A stretch of DNA of 64,000 nt from Odontesthes bonariensis (lineage: Eukaryota; Chordata; Actinopteri; Atheriniformes; Atherinopsidae): positions 33,225,429 through 33,289,428 of the forward strand of contig NC_134513.1 in assembly GCF_027942865.1 (NCBI RefSeq), written 5' to 3'. Position numbers and translations under genes: made by a program. Positions 57,156 through 64,000 of this stretch are shown in pieces. The first letter of the stretch is position 1. The number at the start of each line of letters is the position of its first letter. The notes under the pieces are model-generated. The model worked only from the letters and a program-made list of their open reading frames with translations, was not told the origin of the DNA and made no database searches.

Positions 57156-57478
57156 TTTATTCAACCACTGGGCCTCCTTTAAAAAGTGATTAATAAATTA
57201 CATAACGGTGAACTTTCCTCTTAACATCTGATGGGACAGTACTAAAGATGTCACATTAGGTTCAGCGAATGCTTTATCAAATTTCACGTTACGTCTTTTA
57301 GCAGATTATGACACGGTATGAACTAAACACCTGAATTTGGTAAAGAATCTTCAAGTAGCTGATGCTGTCAGCAGCAGTGATGCAGGTGGTTTGTGGTGTA
57401 GAAGAGTCATTAGTGATGCCTCTGTGAGTCAGCAGAAAGTCTTGGCTCAGCTGTCGGCTCCCCGTCGTTTTTTTGCGT
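57156..57478 (-). other. tmem19: tmem19 3' UTR
   Basis: A minus-strand AATAAA at 57161-57156 lies about 320 nt after the stop, a plausible polyadenylation signal. Confidence 0.55.
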
Positions 57479-61637
<4,159 letters not shown>

Positions 61638-61894
61638 CTGCAAACACAGACACGGCCACAGAATTTGGATGGGTGAAATAGTGCAGTATTTTCTGGAGAG
61701 TGATTAGTCTCAAAATGGATCAGATCCAAACCCAAATACTAGTTTGATCAAATATAAAACCATTTTACAGTAAAAGCTCAGATTTATTATGAATTAAGTT
61801 TTTCAAACGTGAAAATGATCCGATCTATGAGGTTGAAGGGAAACATCTGATGTGAATGTTTCTCACTGTTGGATGATTCAACATGTTTCAACAT

Positions 61895-62985
61895 CACTGT
61901 GCAAAAGTGTTGACACACCCCTTATTTCCTCATATTTTCCTTTCATGCAGCCAGACTTTATTGGACTATTTTAAGCAAGTCTTGATCAATAGTTCTTCAG
62001 ACTTTCTGAAGTAATTTTAAAGTTTTTCTTTGGACATCGGCTGCTGGTTCAGCACTTAACACTGAGCTTGAAATCATTCAAGCATAAAAACGTACCTAAA
62101 TTAAGGGATGAACCAGTGTTGTGTCGACACATAACAGACAACTTAGCAAAGAAGCCATTTTAAATTGGATCTTTAGGCACTTTGTTACTAGCAGCCTGTC
62201 ACAAAGACACGTGATTTGTTCCCATTTCTTTAGTTACAATGTTGCATGAAAAACAGCAAAGATAACAGTTTGACAGACAAAAAATAGGATTTCTGCAGCA
62301 ACAAGGTGATTCCCAAAGAGCTGTTAGCTGAAAACTTGGCATATCTCAGCATGGTGTGCAGTGTGTCCTTACAACATTTGAGGAAACTGGACAAGTGGAG
62401 GACAAAAGAAGAAGTGTCAGGCCTAAAGAACTATCTACAGCAGATGAACAGGATCTGAAAGTGATGTCCTTAAGAAAGAGGAAAAAATCCAGCAAAGACC
62501 TGACACAGGAGCTGAGAGATGTATCTGGACCTTCAGCTGATCCATCTGCCTTGGCCCAAGCCTCATCAGAAATGGGCTCCATGGAAGGGTGGCTGTCAAG
62601 AAGCCGTTCTTAAGGAAGGGAAACAGGGAGAAAAGGCTGAGCTATGCCAAAGGACACAAGAAGTGGACTGAAAATCAGTGGCAACAGGTCTGATGGAGGG
62701 ATGAATCCTCCCCAGAGCCCGGAGCTCAACATTATTCAAGCAGTGTGGGATCATCTTGGCAGAGAACGGAACAAAGGGCAGCCGACATCCAAAGAAGAGC
62801 TTTGGGATGTCCTTCAAGAACCCGGAGAACTATTCCTGAAGTCTCCTTAAAGAAAGGACAGAAAGCTCGTCTGAGAGGGTTCAGGCTGTGTTGGAGAATA
62901 AAGGAGCTCAGACCAAATATTCACTTTTAAAGCTCGTTAGAATTCTACAAACTCTGTCTTATACACTTATGTTTGCCCCTTTGTC
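61895..62985 (+). mobile_element. Tc1-like non-autonomous element, copy B
   Basis: Left part has CACTGTGCAAAAGTGTTGAC, typical of Tc1 termini. At 62356 the frame reads CVLTTFEETGQVEDKRRSVR, PKELSTADEQDLKVMSLRKR, and later (62715-62850) QSPELNIIQAVWDHLGRERN and KGQPTSKEELWDVLQEPGEL. The central catalytic region is deleted and the final catalytic Glu position appears as Gln. It shares its breakpoints in part with the copy at 34018. Confidence 0.75.
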
Positions 62986-64000
62986 CAAAAACAATTACAC
63001 CTATTTCCTATGTTCTGTCGATTATATAAAGAAATGAGAGGTGCACACATAAACACATAACATCACAAACACGAATACAGTGAAAACTCATTGATGCCGT
63101 CACCAAAAGTGTGAAAATGAAAATGATTGAAGGAAAATATTTGAATGTAAAATATGAATATTCAGTTCATTATGAATATTCATATTTTGTGGTAAACAAC
63201 ATGATATTTGTGTGTGGAATTGAACATACATTTACACACCAACAGTTTGTGATCATTTGGAGAGTCATTTATCTCCAAAGAGTTCTGACACCGAACATTG
63301 AACTAATGGGCCTAAGCATTTTACACAAAGTTCAATCAAAATCTTGTTTTTCCTTTTTATTGTCATATAAACATACTTTCTATCATCCCCAGCATGACCA
63401 AAAATGATCTAAGACTGAAAGATAAGTTGAGAAAAATTGGTCTGCAAAGACGGGAAACCAAACCAAAGAGGTGCAGACTTCTGAATAAATGGTTTGAAAC
63501 AGTGGTATATGGTGCATGCTCTACGAACAGGTCATTGACAAAGTTTTACAGAAGTACCCTTTAAGGTTGGTTTATGGATATTCTTCCCAGAAACTGATCA
63601 GAATCTAACTAATTCGAGCAATATATTACTTATTTCTCTAATTATTCATTAATTTTTACTGTTTCTATTTCAGTAACTTCTGTCCAGTTGTATAATTGTA
63701 TTGTTTCAATGTGTGCATTTTGATTCTTAATTTTCACTAATATTACTTTTTATATGATCAATGGAGCACTGCAGGAAAATTATTTCCTCTTGGTGATTAA
63801 TAAAGTATTTCTTAATAAAGAAACAGTGGATGGTGCTATTTACGGGCAAATTCTTGAGGAAAACATGGAAGCTCACTGTTTAGTGTTCATAAGGTTGCTG
63901 CTTACACAACACTTGAGTTCTTTGAGAGGAAATATTAAAGTAAATTTAGAGAATTTGGATAATGTTTCGCTCTTTGGCTTCCCCAATAGTTCTGGCATAT
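62986..64000. other. window end, tmem19 5' intron or upstream, nothing recognised
   Basis: AT-rich sequence. The missing tmem19 first exon was looked for on the minus strand and not found. Confidence 0.4.

Overview
This window is vertebrate nuclear DNA, almost certainly from a ray-finned (teleost) fish. The evidence is multi-exon genes with GT-AG introns, long AT-rich introns full of (TG)n/(CA)n microsatellites, and typical teleost mobile elements: Tc1-like elements, PIF/Harbinger elements, TTAA-flanked foldback MITEs, a tRNA-headed SINE-like repeat and L2/CR1-type LINE tails. There is no bacterial-type gene organisation. Four protein-coding genes can be assembled exon by exon with consistent splice sites and reading phase.

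Layout. (1) 1-16,950, + strand: the 3' part of upf2 (nonsense-mediated decay factor), seven exons covering the acidic linker and the UPF1-binding C-terminus. The last coding segment is only 10 nt (14175-14184), followed by a long 3' UTR. Its introns hold a LINE reverse-transcriptase remnant, a dispersed DNA repeat, a TTAA-flanked 605-bp foldback element and a SINE-like insertion with a 16-bp target duplication. (2) 16,950-20,500: intergenic, with a decayed Tc1-like transposon on the minus strand. (3) 20,500-30,900, - strand: complete proser2 (613 codons in three coding exons, plus a likely 5' UTR exon), convergent with upf2. (4) 30,900-34,700: repeat-rich divergent intergenic region. (5) 34,700-54,750, + strand: complete rab3ip (Rabin8, RAB8 exchange factor), eleven coding exons giving 436 aa, plus a predicted in-frame 24-nt microexon. 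(6) 54,750-57,150: a degenerate TATAGTA-type array interrupted by a Harbinger-like MITE. (7) 57,150-64,000, - strand: tmem19 (DUF92 membrane protein), six exons to the stop codon; the first coding exon was not found and probably lies beyond the window.

The genes are unrelated housekeeping or trafficking genes and do not form a pathway. upf2 and proser2 are neighbours and convergent in mammals too, and rab3ip and tmem19 map to one broader region of human chromosome 12, so the window seems to contain a synteny junction between proser2 and rab3ip. The most unusual items are the 24-nt rab3ip microexon, an out-of-frame uORF overlapping the rab3ip start codon, a UG-repeat acceptor in place of a polypyrimidine tract, an interlaced A-B-A'-B' double-foldback element at 51.6-52.7 kb, and several PIF/Harbinger derivatives (one with transposase, one with a Myb/SANT-like reading frame) in and beside the rab3ip and tmem19 introns.
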